The notes beneath the pieces are model-generated. The model had not been told where the DNA came from and ran no database searches. It was given only the letters and a program-made list of their open reading frames with translations. Made by a program: the position numbers and the translations under genes. From CAVQBP01 sp963710745 (GTDB lineage: Bacteria > Bacteroidota > Ignavibacteria > Ignavibacteriales > Ignavibacteriaceae): a stretch of DNA of 64,000 nucleotides. Numbering within the stretch: the first letter of the stretch is position 1; the number at the start of each line of letters is the position of its first letter. Of the stretch, positions 43,405 to 52,082 are shown one piece after another. The DNA is taken from NCBI GenBank assembly GCA_963710745.1, contig CAVQBP010000024.1, forward strand, positions 310,001 through 374,000. Direction: 5' to 3'.

Positions 43405-44549
43405 ATGGCAAAAAGAGATTATTATGAAGTTCTTGGTGTAGACAGAAATGCTACGAAAGATGATTTAAAAAAGCTTACAGGAAGCTGGCTATGCAGTATC
43501 ATCCGGACCGAAACCCGGATAATAAAGAAGCTGAAGAAAAATTCAAAGAAGCCGCCGAGGCTTATGAAATCTTAAGTGATGACGACAAAAAAGCCCGGTA
43601 CGACAGGTTCGGTCATGAAGGTGTTAGAGGCAGCGGTTTCGGTTCTCAAGGATTTTCAGATATAAATGATATATTTTCTCATTTCTCCGATATTTTCGGG
43701 GGAGCTTCTATTTTTGATGATTTTTTCGGCGGTGGTCAGAGAAGAACGAGATCACGAGGTGCAAGAGGTGTAGCCGGTTCTGATTTGAAGGTTTCCTTAA
43801 AGCTGACGCTTGAAGAAATTGCAGAAGGTACTACTAAGAAAATAAAAATTAAAAAACAGGTTAAGTGCGATGAATGTAACGGCACCGGGGCTGAAGCCGG
43901 GACTTCTACAAAAACTTGTCCCGTTTGCCAGGGAACCGGTGAAATTAAAACAATTTCACGTTCAGTATTCGGTCAATTTGTAAATATTACTACCTGTAAT
44001 AATTGTAATGGTGAAGGTTCTGTTGTAGATACTCCTTGTAAAAAATGCATGGGAGACGGAAGAATTCTGGACGATAGCTTCATAAATATAAATGTTCCTG
44101 CAGGAGTTCATGAAGGAAGCTATATGACTATGCGCGATGAAGGCAATTCCGGAAAAAGAGGAGGTCCGTCCGGGGATGTAATAGTAATATTCCAGGAAGC
44201 TCCTCACGAATATTTTATGCGTGAAGGCGATGATATTGTTTTTGATCTCCATGTTAATTTTCCCGATGCAGCATTAGGATCTGAAGTTGAAATACCGACT
44301 TTAAATGGTAAGGCTGTATTAAAAATTGATCCCGGAACTCAGCCCGGAAAGCTGCTGAAGATGAGACATAAAGGGATTAAACATCTTAATCATACTGGTT
44401 CGGGCGATCAAATTGTAAGGATTAATGTTGATATTCCTAAAAAATTAAATGCTAAAGAAAAAGAGCTTTTAAAAGAACTTTCCGGTATGCCAAATTTTAA
44501 TGACAGCGATAACCACGGGAAAAAATTTTTTAGTAAATTTGGTTTGTGA
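43405..44549 (+). CDS. dnaJ: Chaperone DnaJ, split by a one-base frameshift in the J domain
   Basis: ATG 43405 reads MAKRDYYEVLGVDRNATKDDLKK and then leaves frame at 43473. The correct continuation AYRKLAMQYHPDRNPDNKEAEEKF (with HPD) is in the -1 frame and runs to 44549. Joined, this is a normal ~381-residue DnaJ. It has a J domain (1-70), a Gly/Phe-rich linker (FGSQGFSDINDIFSHFSDIFGG), four zinc-finger repeats (CDECNGTG, CPVCQGTG, CNNCNGEG, CKKCMGDG) and the substrate-binding C-terminal domain. The break is at 43467-43472, six A followed by G, in phase A_AAA_AAG. The lost base may be a homopolymer read error, a real mutation, or a site of ribosomal slippage; read literally, the zero-frame product would be only about 57 residues. 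Confidence 0.93.
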
Positions 44550-44636
44550 TATTTAAATCCTGAAGTATTCTATCCGGGATTTATATTTATTTTTCTAAGA
44601 AATCTCAATAAAAATAATTTTGAGAAATCTTTATAA

Positions 44637-45131
44637 ATGCTTAAAAAATTTTCTGAAAAAATAGGATTTACTCAAACCGAAATAAAAGTTGTTTTATTCC
44701 TTTTAATAGTGTTCGCAATAGGTCTTGGAGCAAAGTATATATTTTTTCAAAATAGTGTTGAAATTGCAAAAAAATACGATTATTCCATACAGGATAGTAT
44801 TTTTGAAGATATAAAAATAACGGATAACGTATTAAGAGATAAAGAAATAGACCCAAAAACGGTTGACTATAAGCAGGAAGTTTTAGATTTTAACAAAACA
44901 AATTTTAAAAATAATACAAAAGTCGTTCCGCCTGAAAAAAGTATTAATATTAACAAAGCTTCTTTAGAAGATTTATTAAAACTTCCGGGAATTGGTGAAA
45001 AGACTGCAGGAAGTATTATAAATTTCAGAAAAAAAATCACTAGATTTAAGAAGCTAGAAGATATTCTTAATGTTAAAGGAATTGGAACCTCAAAATTAAA
45101 TAAAATAAAAAAGTATATATATATAGAATAA
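44637..45131 (+). CDS. ComEA-like membrane-anchored helix-hairpin-helix protein
   Basis: 164 residues. A single membrane span (about 18-40, VVLFLLIVFAIGLGAKYIFF) is followed by a linker. The C-terminal tandem HhH DNA-binding region (about 100-164) has ININKASLEDLLKLPGIGEKTAGSIINFRK and LEDILNVKGIGTSKLNKIKKYI. This is the layout of ComEA, the periplasmic DNA receptor in natural transformation. It is followed by a pilin-like and a PilM-like gene, which fits a DNA-uptake or type IV pilus-related cluster. It could also be a general ComEA-related protein of unknown role. Confidence 0.82.
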   Translation: MLKKFSEKIGFTQTEIKVVLFLLIVFAIGLGAKYIFFQNSVEIAKKYDYSIQDSIFEDIKITDNVLRDKEIDPKTVDYKQEVLDFNKTNFKNNTKVVPPEKSININKASLEDLLKLPGIGEKTAGSIINFRKKITRFKKLEDILNVKGIGTSKLNKIKKYIYIE

Positions 45132-45156
45132 ATTTTTTTTTAGATCCGGAGGAAAA

Positions 45157-45711
45157 ATGACAAAATCCGAACCTTGGTACTTTCATGCTGGTTTGTATTT
45201 AGTAATAATAATTCTTGCACTTATTTTAATTAAAGTGGCTATTATTGATCCTAAAGCCGAAGTTGAAATGCAGCAGTATTATAAAAACGAAACCCATCTG
45301 AGAATGGATAACCTCAAGCAAGGTGAAATTCTCTGGCAGGCTAAATTTGGTAAATTTACTGACAACCTAGACAGCTTAGTTCATTTTATTAAAACAGATC
45401 CTACTGTTGATAGTGCAATACATGGATTTGATACTTTATCAAACAGACCAACCAATCCTTTTGTAAACTTATCATCGGGATCATTTATTCCCGAGAGTTT
45501 ATATTTTTCTCCGAGGACACATCGAAAGTTTATATTGGAAGTTGATTCTACTACAGCAATGGATACTGTTATTAACAGGAGCGGAAAAATTACAAGAATT
45601 GACACAACAACAACAATAGGAAATTTGTATTATCTGGAAGATCCGGATGGAAATGGTACAATTGGCAGTACTACCGATGAAGCATTAAAAAATACTGCAT
45701 CCTGGCAATAA
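45157..45711 (+). CDS. Membrane-anchored pilin/pseudopilin-like protein, unknown function
   Basis: 184 residues. The N-terminal membrane helix is HAGLYLVIIILALILIKVAIID (about 10-31), then EVEMQQYYKNETHLRMDNLKQGEILWQAKFGKFTDNLDSL, a long amphipathic stretch. The C-terminal part ends YYLEDPDGNGTIGSTTDEALKNTASW, resembling the calcium-binding end of major pseudopilins. The classical prepilin peptidase motif (G followed by FTLIE) is absent, so this is a suggestion only. A very strong GGAGGA site precedes the ATG, and the next gene starts one base after this stop. It probably works with that PilM-like protein. Confidence 0.6.
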   Translation: MTKSEPWYFHAGLYLVIIILALILIKVAIIDPKAEVEMQQYYKNETHLRMDNLKQGEILWQAKFGKFTDNLDSLVHFIKTDPTVDSAIHGFDTLSNRPTNPFVNLSSGSFIPESLYFSPRTHRKFILEVDSTTAMDTVINRSGKITRIDTTTTIGNLYYLEDPDGNGTIGSTTDEALKNTASWQ

Positions 45712-45712
45712 A

Positions 45713-46639
45713 ATGGCTGTGTTTGAAAACCATGCAGGGATAACTATTACGAATTCAAAACTGCAGGTTGTCGAAATAGTAAGAAAGAACGACCGTTTTG
45801 TGCTGGAAAATATTGATGAAGCATACTTTAATGAAACTCTTAATTTTAATACTGATAAAGAAACAAAAATAAGCGCCTTGATCCAGGGCGCTTTAAATGA
45901 ACTGCTTATAAAAAAAACACTTACCGCTTATTCGATTTCTTTTACCCTTCCCTTTGAATTTCTATACATGATGCAGATCCCCTACGAGCAAACTCTCCTT
46001 TATAATGATTTAATTGAAGAATTCAGATGGGAATTATCTTTACTCTATCCTTATATTGATGTAAACGATCTTATCATACAGTTTTTTAGTATTGATAAGA
46101 ATGAATTCACTAATATTAATTCGGTTTTTGTTCTGTCCGCTCCAAGGAAATATCTTAAAATGCTTAATGATATCTGCACAAACGTTGGTCTTAAACTGAA
46201 GTTTGTAGATAATATTCATATTGCTTCTGAAAAAGCTCTGGAAGTAAATAACAGCTTTTCAGATAAAAAGCTTACGTTAAGTGTTTATATTAATAATAAA
46301 AATTTATCGGTATTATTTTCATTAAACGGAAAATTAATTTATTATAAATTGATCCCGATATACAGCGTCAGGGAAATTTCGGGACACCTGAAGAAAGAAT
46401 TAAATTTCAACAGCATGCTCAATATAAACCCGAAATCGATTGATGCGGCCTTTATATGCGGGGATGAAATAACACCTCAAATTGTTAATGCTTTAATTGA
46501 AGATTCGGGCATCAAGTTTATTCAATATAATCCTTTCGGTAGGATTATACCAAATCAAAATCTTTTTAATAATAATTATTATACAACCAATTTTAATTTA
46601 TTCGCACCATCTGCCGGTATTGCCTACAGGTTATCATAA
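45713..46639 (+). CDS. PilM/GspL-like actin-fold protein, putative
   Basis: 308 residues. The start MAVFENHAGITITNSKLQVVEIVRKNDRFVLENIDEAYF, the central SISFTLPFEFLYMMQIPYEQ...DLIEEFRWELSLLYPYIDVNDLII and the LSVYINNKNLSVLFSLNGKLIYYKLIPI segment fit the PilM/FtsA-like fold of type IV pilus and type II secretion platforms. Canonical PilM has IP-E-x-x-x-x-E-I/VxWE near that site, close to the EEFRWEL seen here. It overlaps nothing but follows the pilin-like gene by one base. No PilN/PilO/PilQ or PilB follow; the next gene is rsmD. Confidence 0.65.
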   Translation: MAVFENHAGITITNSKLQVVEIVRKNDRFVLENIDEAYFNETLNFNTDKETKISALIQGALNELLIKKTLTAYSISFTLPFEFLYMMQIPYEQTLLYNDLIEEFRWELSLLYPYIDVNDLIIQFFSIDKNEFTNINSVFVLSAPRKYLKMLNDICTNVGLKLKFVDNIHIASEKALEVNNSFSDKKLTLSVYINNKNLSVLFSLNGKLIYYKLIPIYSVREISGHLKKELNFNSMLNINPKSIDAAFICGDEITPQIVNALIEDSGIKFIQYNPFGRIIPNQNLFNNNYYTTNFNLFAPSAGIAYRLS

Positions 46640-46662
46640 AAATTCATTCTATCAATAAATCT

Positions 46663-47214
46663 ATGAGAATGAGAATCATATCAGGAGAATTTAAGGGGAG
46701 ATTAATTCAGGTTCCGCAGTCAAAAGATATAAGACCGACAACAGATCGCGTCCGTGAAACCCTTTTCAATCTCTTAAATAATAAGCTCGATTTTAGCAAT
46801 CTGAAAGTATTGGATCTCTATTCAGGTTCAGGTTCGTTGGGCCTTGAATGCTTAAGCCGCGGAGCCGGCGGAATTCATTTTGTTGAAAGAAATTTGTTTA
46901 TCTATAAGAATCTTATCAATAATATTGCTTCTCTTAAAGCAGAAAAAAAATGTACAGTCTATAAAATGGAAGCGATTAAATATTCGAATGCGGGGATAAA
47001 TAAAGGTTATGATTTAATTATTGCCGATCCTCCTTTCTTTAAAGATGATATTTATAAAGTTGTAGATAATTTACTTAAAAATGAATTTCTTAACGAAAAC
47101 GCTTTTATAATAATTGAAAGATCTATACAGACAAAAGAAAAAGATACTGCACATTTCAACGTTCAGCCATTCAAAATAATCGGTGATGCCTGCCTTTATG
47201 AAATTCATAAATAA
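46663..47214 (+). CDS. rsmD: 16S rRNA (guanine966-N2)-methyltransferase RsmD
   Basis: 183 residues, normal size. MRIISGEFKGRLIQVP...DIRPTTDRVRETLFNLL is the family N-terminus. The SAM-binding motif is VLDLYSGSGSLGLECLSRGAG (49-69), and the N6/N2 methyltransferase motif IV is IIADPPF (119-125). It methylates G966 of 16S rRNA in the small subunit. coaD lies 3.3 kb downstream, with a three-gene leftward cluster in between; in many bacteria rsmD and coaD are adjacent. The two stops of rsmD and the convergent lipoprotein gene are only 3 bp apart. Confidence 0.95.
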   Translation: MRMRIISGEFKGRLIQVPQSKDIRPTTDRVRETLFNLLNNKLDFSNLKVLDLYSGSGSLGLECLSRGAGGIHFVERNLFIYKNLINNIASLKAEKKCTVYKMEAIKYSNAGINKGYDLIIADPPFFKDDIYKVVDNLLKNEFLNENAFIIIERSIQTKEKDTAHFNVQPFKIIGDACLYEIHK

Positions 47215-47217
47215 ATT

Positions 47218-47772
47218 TTATCTGGTATAAATTTCTTTCCTCCTTAAAGCTTTAGGATTTATATTTTCGGGTAAGCCCTGAGGAAATCTTGCAAATTTTA
47301 TAATTTGATCCCAATACTCATTTGCAGGATCGCTTTCAGAATATCTATCCCTGAAAGATTCACCTGAGGATGCAATTATACCTGTTGCCAGCCAGGTCGG
47401 GAATGTAAAAACAAGAAGAAGTCCGTGAGACAAAGTGGATATCGTACCTAGAGTTGTCCATCCGGAATATTGGGAAGTATTTTTATCATCTATTTCCAAT
47501 ATTGCATCGGTAATTTTAATTTTCGGAATAATGAACAACGAATCATCAAGAATATACACATTAACAGTATCAGAGGTAATATATTCACCTTTAACCTTAA
47601 TAGTTTCTTTGCCTTCAATATTATATTCAATACTCAGCCAGCCGCCAAATGCTTCAGTTTGAATATGATCAGTATCCGGAAGCCAATTCCGGGGAGCATA
47701 AGAATGGGCACATCCCGGGATTATAATTGCTGTTGCAAAAACAAAAAAGAGAAAAAATTTATGGATTAACAT
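47218..47772 (-). CDS. Small lipoprotein, unknown family
   Basis: 184 residues. Lipoprotein signal MLIHKFFLFFVFATAIIIPGC (lipobox IPGC). The middle part has short beta strands (WLSIEYNIEGKETIKVKGEYITSDTVNVYILDDSLFIIPK). There is one hydrophobic segment at about 113-138 (GTISTLSHGLLLVFTFPTWLATGIIASSG), unusual for a lipoprotein. It ends with AGARRKEIY-like basic residues. Its start overlaps the end of the next gene by 14 bp, so they are translationally coupled. No function can be assigned. Confidence 0.7.
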   Translation of the reverse strand: MLIHKFFLFFVFATAIIIPGCAHSYAPRNWLPDTDHIQTEAFGGWLSIEYNIEGKETIKVKGEYITSDTVNVYILDDSLFIIPKIKITDAILEIDDKNTSQYSGWTTLGTISTLSHGLLLVFTFPTWLATGIIASSGESFRDRYSESDPANEYWDQIIKFARFPQGLPENINPKALRRKEIYTR

Positions 47773-49336
47773 ATTTACTTCTCCAGAAAGCTTCTTCCAT
47801 GCCGGCTTCTATTTTCTTGTATTCAGGAGCCAGATCCTTGAAGTATTGGTTTGTATTAAATATCATTTCATTAACCATTTCAGGATTTTCTTCAGTCAGC
47901 CAGGCATCTCTTATCCATTCCAGGTAATAGCCTCTGCTTTCAATAAAATATTCATAATCCTTGTAATTATCCGGCAGTTCATAATAAATATTATATTTTT
48001 CTCCCGGCAATGTTACCAGCAATGAATCTTCATTTGTTAATAGATTCAGGACGTTAGAACTATAGCGCTTCGAAGGCAGAACATTCGAAGGTTTTATTAA
48101 TATTGGAGCTGCCTTTTTACCCAGATCAGCCAAAGCTGTATAATCAATTCTCCACATTCCCTTTGTCATTCTCAATTGAAGTTTAAGTTTACCGGTTGCA
48201 CTAATATTATTAAGCGGAACAATTTTAATATCCGCAGCAATTGGTCCGGATTCTCCTGTTTGATTAATTTTAATCCAATTACCAGATGAATCCTGCTGTC
48301 TGACTTCTATATTTTTTAATATTTCTCCGGGATATTTGATAAATTCTTTTAGAATACTTCCCTTTCTTTCTAACTGAGAAAAATAAAAACCAGCTTTCTC
48401 TCCCATATATGCTAATGATTGGTAAAACAGAAAAGTAGAAAGTAAAGTCTGCCTGCATGCAATTATTAAACCTTTAGGGGAATTGTTGGTTATAGTATCA
48501 AATTCTAATTCTATTGTTTCTTTTTCGGCAAGATCACTTGAATCGGTAAAACTAAATCTCTCATTACCATCAAAAGCAAGGAGCTTTTTCGTACAATCTC
48601 CTTCAACGTCTTCAGCATATTTAATTCCCTGTATATTTGAAGCTTCGAAGAATTTTCCGTCAGGAGCAGCAAGAACCCTTACCTTTTTAGTTTTGGGCAA
48701 AGCAAGAATATTAACATGTCTGATTACATGTGTTTCTAAAGCTTCATTCCTTACCTGAAGATCAAGCACATTACAGGCTGGTTTAATATTATAAAGAGCA
48801 TCAATGTCACTATCTTCCAAAGAAGGTGAAACGCTTGCTGAAAATCCTTCTGCCTGCAGCTTATACTGATTTCCGTCACTAATATAAAATGTCGGGCATG
48901 AACCGAAACATGCTTTTGGATTTATTATGCAAAATGCTGTTGTCAAAATAGAAACTCCGCTCATAATAGATAAAACTAATAAAGGATTATTACCTCCTAT
49001 TTTATTTGTTTCTATCAATGATATGTCATTATAGTGAATTGAAAAATTACCGGAATCAATTACTGTCCTGTTAAAATCTAAATGTTTTCCAATTCCTCTT
49101 ATTAATTTATTCTGCTCTTCATTTTCCCAACTGTTTAAAATATAGACTTCACCATTTTGCATATGCAGCTTTATAAATGGAAATTCTTCGCTTTGATGAA
49201 ATTTATCAGCATTATCGATTGCCAAAGTTACTCTCTCTATCCTGGATTGAGCACAGCTGACAATTAATAACGATGCAGAGATAAGGACAAAAAATATTGA
49301 TATCTTTTCGTATTTCTCCCTTTTATTGCGATACAT
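47759..49336 (-). CDS. Large lipoprotein with conserved CFGSCPTFY motif, unknown function
   Basis: 525 residues. A lipobox cysteine follows a hydrophobic N-terminus (IFFVLISASLLIVSC). The first domain has VYILNSWENEEQNKLIRGIGKHLDFNR. A hydrophobic segment at about 123-140 (PLLVLSIMSGVSILTTAF) leads into CIINPKACFGSCPTFYI. Then follows a conserved block, KLQAEGFSASVSPSLEDSDIDALYNIKP, that I recall from uncharacterised Bacteroidota/Ignavibacteria proteins. The remainder is beta-rich, with KVRVLAAPDGKFFEASNIQGIKYAEDVEGDC. The four cysteines around 145-155 may form disulfides or bind metal. It lies between an outer-membrane barrel lipoprotein and a small lipoprotein on the same strand, suggesting an outer-envelope complex. 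Confidence 0.72.
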   Translation of the reverse strand: MYRNKREKYEKISIFFVLISASLLIVSCAQSRIERVTLAIDNADKFHQSEEFPFIKLHMQNGEVYILNSWENEEQNKLIRGIGKHLDFNRTVIDSGNFSIHYNDISLIETNKIGGNNPLLVLSIMSGVSILTTAFCIINPKACFGSCPTFYISDGNQYKLQAEGFSASVSPSLEDSDIDALYNIKPACNVLDLQVRNEALETHVIRHVNILALPKTKKVRVLAAPDGKFFEASNIQGIKYAEDVEGDCTKKLLAFDGNERFSFTDSSDLAEKETIELEFDTITNNSPKGLIIACRQTLLSTFLFYQSLAYMGEKAGFYFSQLERKGSILKEFIKYPGEILKNIEVRQQDSSGNWIKINQTGESGPIAADIKIVPLNNISATGKLKLQLRMTKGMWRIDYTALADLGKKAAPILIKPSNVLPSKRYSSNVLNLLTNEDSLLVTLPGEKYNIYYELPDNYKDYEYFIESRGYYLEWIRDAWLTEENPEMVNEMIFNTNQYFKDLAPEYKKIEAGMEEAFWRSKYVNP

Positions 49337-49365
49337 TTATCCCCTTCAGCTGGTAAAAAAATATT

Positions 49366-50334
49366 TTAGAAATTCATGTCAAATTGCAAAACAGGCAAAA
49401 CAAATAATGATTTTGATGTTTGATAAATTTGTGTTTCTTTCATTAATCTGACTCCCAGAATTAATTTACTTTTTTCAGTCATATTAATAAAAACCCCTGT
49501 ACTCAAATTTAAGAAGGATGTTGTTGATTCTCCTCTCTGGTCATTTCTAATAACTGTAATGCCCAAAGGATAATATTGGGGATTCGGACTGGACGGTTCA
49601 AAATCAAAAAGCGTCTGACTAAAGTAGCCCAGGTTTAAGAAAAAATTCAGTGGTGAAGATTTTGAAGATGTATTAAATGTTAATGAAGCATACGGATTCC
49701 AATTAGTAGATTTGTTCCTGTCTTTGAAGAAATCAACTGAAGAGGAAGCAGAACCAAACAATGGCTTTTCTTCCGTTACTATAACAGTCCATGCTTCATA
49801 TGATAATGACTGCCACATTATTCCCGCATCAAATCTGAATGCCGAGCCGTCATTTTCCGAAAAGAAGCCAATACCTGCATTTCCTCCTAAAAAATCATCC
49901 TGATTCTGAACGGAATAATTTAATCCTATGTTTAAAGCCACATGATTGCCTGCAGCATAATCCATATTTACTGCCGCAGAAAAAGAAGGAAGATTCCATT
50001 TAAGATTATTACCGTTAAACTCCTGTGAATTTAAATTAGATTCAGTATAATATCTTGAGCCGTCATTTCCAAAGACCGTATCCACACGATATATGCCCTG
50101 GTGATCTACATAAGAATGTTTCTCAATTCTTCCGCTTATTTGCCTATTATCATTTATTGTAAATCTGGGTGAAATAGTAAATGAGCCCTGTTTCCGGTCA
50201 GTTGTTATATTCAACGGAGGATTATTCACCGGTCCGGTAACTTCAATATTCTGAAGATAAATGGTTTGATTAATGGTTGTACAGCCTATAAAATTGAATA
50301 AAATTACAGCTACTGAAGCAAATAATTTTTTCAT
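49366..50334 (-). CDS. Outer-membrane beta-barrel lipoprotein, unknown function
   Basis: 322 residues. Lipoprotein signal MKKLFASVAVILFNFIGC. From about residue 40 there are regular alternating strands with tight turns, for example GSFTISPRFTINDNRQISGRIE, HVALNIGLNYSVQNQDDFLGGNAGIGFF and TSFLNLSTGVFINMTEKSKLILGVRLM. It ends in a terminal strand FVLPVLQFDMNF with the aromatic last residue expected for a barrel protein. It is the first gene of a leftward three-gene unit (30-bp gap to the next). The function is unknown; it is probably a surface pore or assembly partner for the lipoprotein genes that follow. Confidence 0.72.
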   Translation of the reverse strand: MKKLFASVAVILFNFIGCTTINQTIYLQNIEVTGPVNNPPLNITTDRKQGSFTISPRFTINDNRQISGRIEKHSYVDHQGIYRVDTVFGNDGSRYYTESNLNSQEFNGNNLKWNLPSFSAAVNMDYAAGNHVALNIGLNYSVQNQDDFLGGNAGIGFFSENDGSAFRFDAGIMWQSLSYEAWTVIVTEEKPLFGSASSSVDFFKDRNKSTNWNPYASLTFNTSSKSSPLNFFLNLGYFSQTLFDFEPSSPNPQYYPLGITVIRNDQRGESTTSFLNLSTGVFINMTEKSKLILGVRLMKETQIYQTSKSLFVLPVLQFDMNF

Positions 50335-50500
50335 AATATCTCCCCCTTAAAAAATAAATTTAATAATTTATTAACAGTGCTAGAAAGTTAAGGTATTTGA
50401 AAAATATTAGCAATAGTAAAATTTATTGTTTAATATTTGCCAAAAAGCTTAAATAATAATTATATTACAGCCGATATTCTTGCATAAAATATTTAAAAAG

Positions 50501-50989
50501 ATGCGGACAGTTTTGTATCCCGGTACTTTTGACCCGGTAACAAACGGACATATCGATATAATCGAAAGAGCCAGGGAGCTTTTCGATTCCATTGTTGTAA
50601 CTGTAGCTATAAACCCGGGAAAAAAGCCTCTCTTTTCTGTTGAAGAAAGAGTAATGATGTTAAATGAAAGCCTGATGCAGTATGATAATGTTTCAGTTGA
50701 TTCTTTTGACGGATTGGTAGTAGATCATGCTCATGAAGTAAATGCAGTTGGTATAATCAGGGGACTTAGAGCAATCAGCGATTTTGAATACGAATTCCAG
50801 ATGGCTTTAATGAATAGAAAGCTTGCAAGTGATATTTCTACAATATTTCTGATGCCTCACGAAAAATATACATACTTAAATTCATCAATCGTTAGAAATC
50901 TTGCCAGTCTTCACAGTGATACAAGTGATTTCGTCCCTCTTATTGTTCAGCGGGAGCTGAAGAGAAAGTTTCCTTACAACGCAGAATAA
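50501..50989 (+). CDS. coaD: Phosphopantetheine adenylyltransferase CoaD
   Basis: 162 residues from ATG 50501 (MRTVLYPGTFDP). This start is chosen because the family begins at exactly this motif; an in-frame TTG at 50480 would add 7 residues. Nucleotidyltransferase motif GTFDPVTNGHIDII, IIRGLRAISDFEYEFQMALMNR, and the second nucleotide-binding site YTYLNSSIVRNLA. It makes dephospho-CoA from 4'-phosphopantetheine and ATP, the fourth step of CoA synthesis, in the cytoplasm. Confidence 0.96.
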   Translation: MRTVLYPGTFDPVTNGHIDIIERARELFDSIVVTVAINPGKKPLFSVEERVMMLNESLMQYDNVSVDSFDGLVVDHAHEVNAVGIIRGLRAISDFEYEFQMALMNRKLASDISTIFLMPHEKYTYLNSSIVRNLASLHSDTSDFVPLIVQRELKRKFPYNAE

Positions 50990-51010
50990 TGAATGATGAG
51001 ATATTCTTAA

Positions 51011-51901
51011 CTAATGACTGCTGTCGTACTCTTTTATTTTTTCTAAAACGGCAGCTTCAGCATCATTATACATTTTCAAAATGAACTCATCATTAAAATT
51101 AAAAGTCCTGTCTGCAAATTCCAGGGAATTAATACGATCGAATAATAATTTTTTGGCAGTTTCTATATCTTTACCATAAATATGATAAGAATCTGCCTGC
51201 CAATTTAATCGAGCAAGCTCCACTCTCTTACCTGTCTTTTGGGAGATGCCTTCGGCTATTACTTCTTTATTAAAATTAATAAACCCAAACATGTTCATGA
51301 AACTTGCACCCCACGCATCATTGCTCCTAAACCGGATATTGCAGTTAAGCCACCATGTTCCTTTATCATCTTCAATTATTCTATACCAAAGTGACTGCAG
51401 ACAGGGAGGATCAAAACAATCCAGATCTAAATTCGGCATCCAGGTTATCATTTGCGCCTGCCTGGTATACGGCTGTCTGCTCAACTTTTCAATTATGCTG
51501 TCAATCTGGTTAACAGAAAAATTTCCTGTACGTTCTGAATTTCCATTATTGAGCTCCCTCCATGAACCATATGCAGCTAATCTGCTGTGATAAGTGTATT
51601 CCCATCGTGTATCTTTTTCATCATTAATATTTTTTATCCAGTGATTTTTAAATCCCATTAACTCCATAACATATTCTCTTAGATTTTCAATTCCCCCGGG
51701 GAAAGCACGGTGAATCATCGGATCAGCATGAGGTTCCAGTATTGTTATATTCATTGTGGAGTCCATGCTTAAGGGATCTCCCGGCTTATCATACTGGGTT
51801 TTAAATCTTGTTCCTTTATTATAAAGCTCAATAAGTGCCTTTTCATAGGCTTCGGCAAGTGTTTTCCCTGTTACTGCAAGAACAGGAATATTTTTATCCA
51901 T
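51011..51901 (-). CDS. Thymidylate synthase-fold protein, divergent (archaeal-like ThyA)
   Basis: 296 residues. It aligns with the thymidylate synthase fold through key residues: the nucleophilic Cys in DPPCLQSLWYRI (C167), RFRSNDAWGASFMNMFG (R192, S193, D195, and N203, which keeps the spacing of the dUMP-selective Asn), and the YHIYGKD pair (H240, Y242). The N-terminal region before 60 does not look like bacterial ThyA. The segment WEYTYHSRLAAYG replaces the folate-loop sequence. It may make dTMP, or act on another pyrimidine nucleotide such as dCMP hydroxymethylation; the Asn argues for a uracil substrate. Single gene, converging on coaD with a 21-bp gap. Confidence 0.75.
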   Translation of the reverse strand: MDKNIPVLAVTGKTLAEAYEKALIELYNKGTRFKTQYDKPGDPLSMDSTMNITILEPHADPMIHRAFPGGIENLREYVMELMGFKNHWIKNINDEKDTRWEYTYHSRLAAYGSWRELNNGNSERTGNFSVNQIDSIIEKLSRQPYTRQAQMITWMPNLDLDCFDPPCLQSLWYRIIEDDKGTWWLNCNIRFRSNDAWGASFMNMFGFINFNKEVIAEGISQKTGKRVELARLNWQADSYHIYGKDIETAKKLLFDRINSLEFADRTFNFNDEFILKMYNDAEAAVLEKIKEYDSSH

Positions 51902-52082
51902 TTAGAATCTTCCTCTTTAAAATAATGTAATCTGCATTATTAAATTATAAAAATAATTTTTATAACAGTAGTACTTACCCTGAATATTTTAGTGTGATTG
52001 ATTTATGAATGTGATATATGTACTGAATCAGCGCTTTAATAACCTATATCTTTAATTTATAAACATATTTAGAAAAATTTTT

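Noticed and set aside
44550..44636. Terminator after dnaJ
   Set aside because: Only a 6-bp TCTCAA/TTGAGA stem without a following T-run; the next gene probably continues the transcript or has its own promoter.
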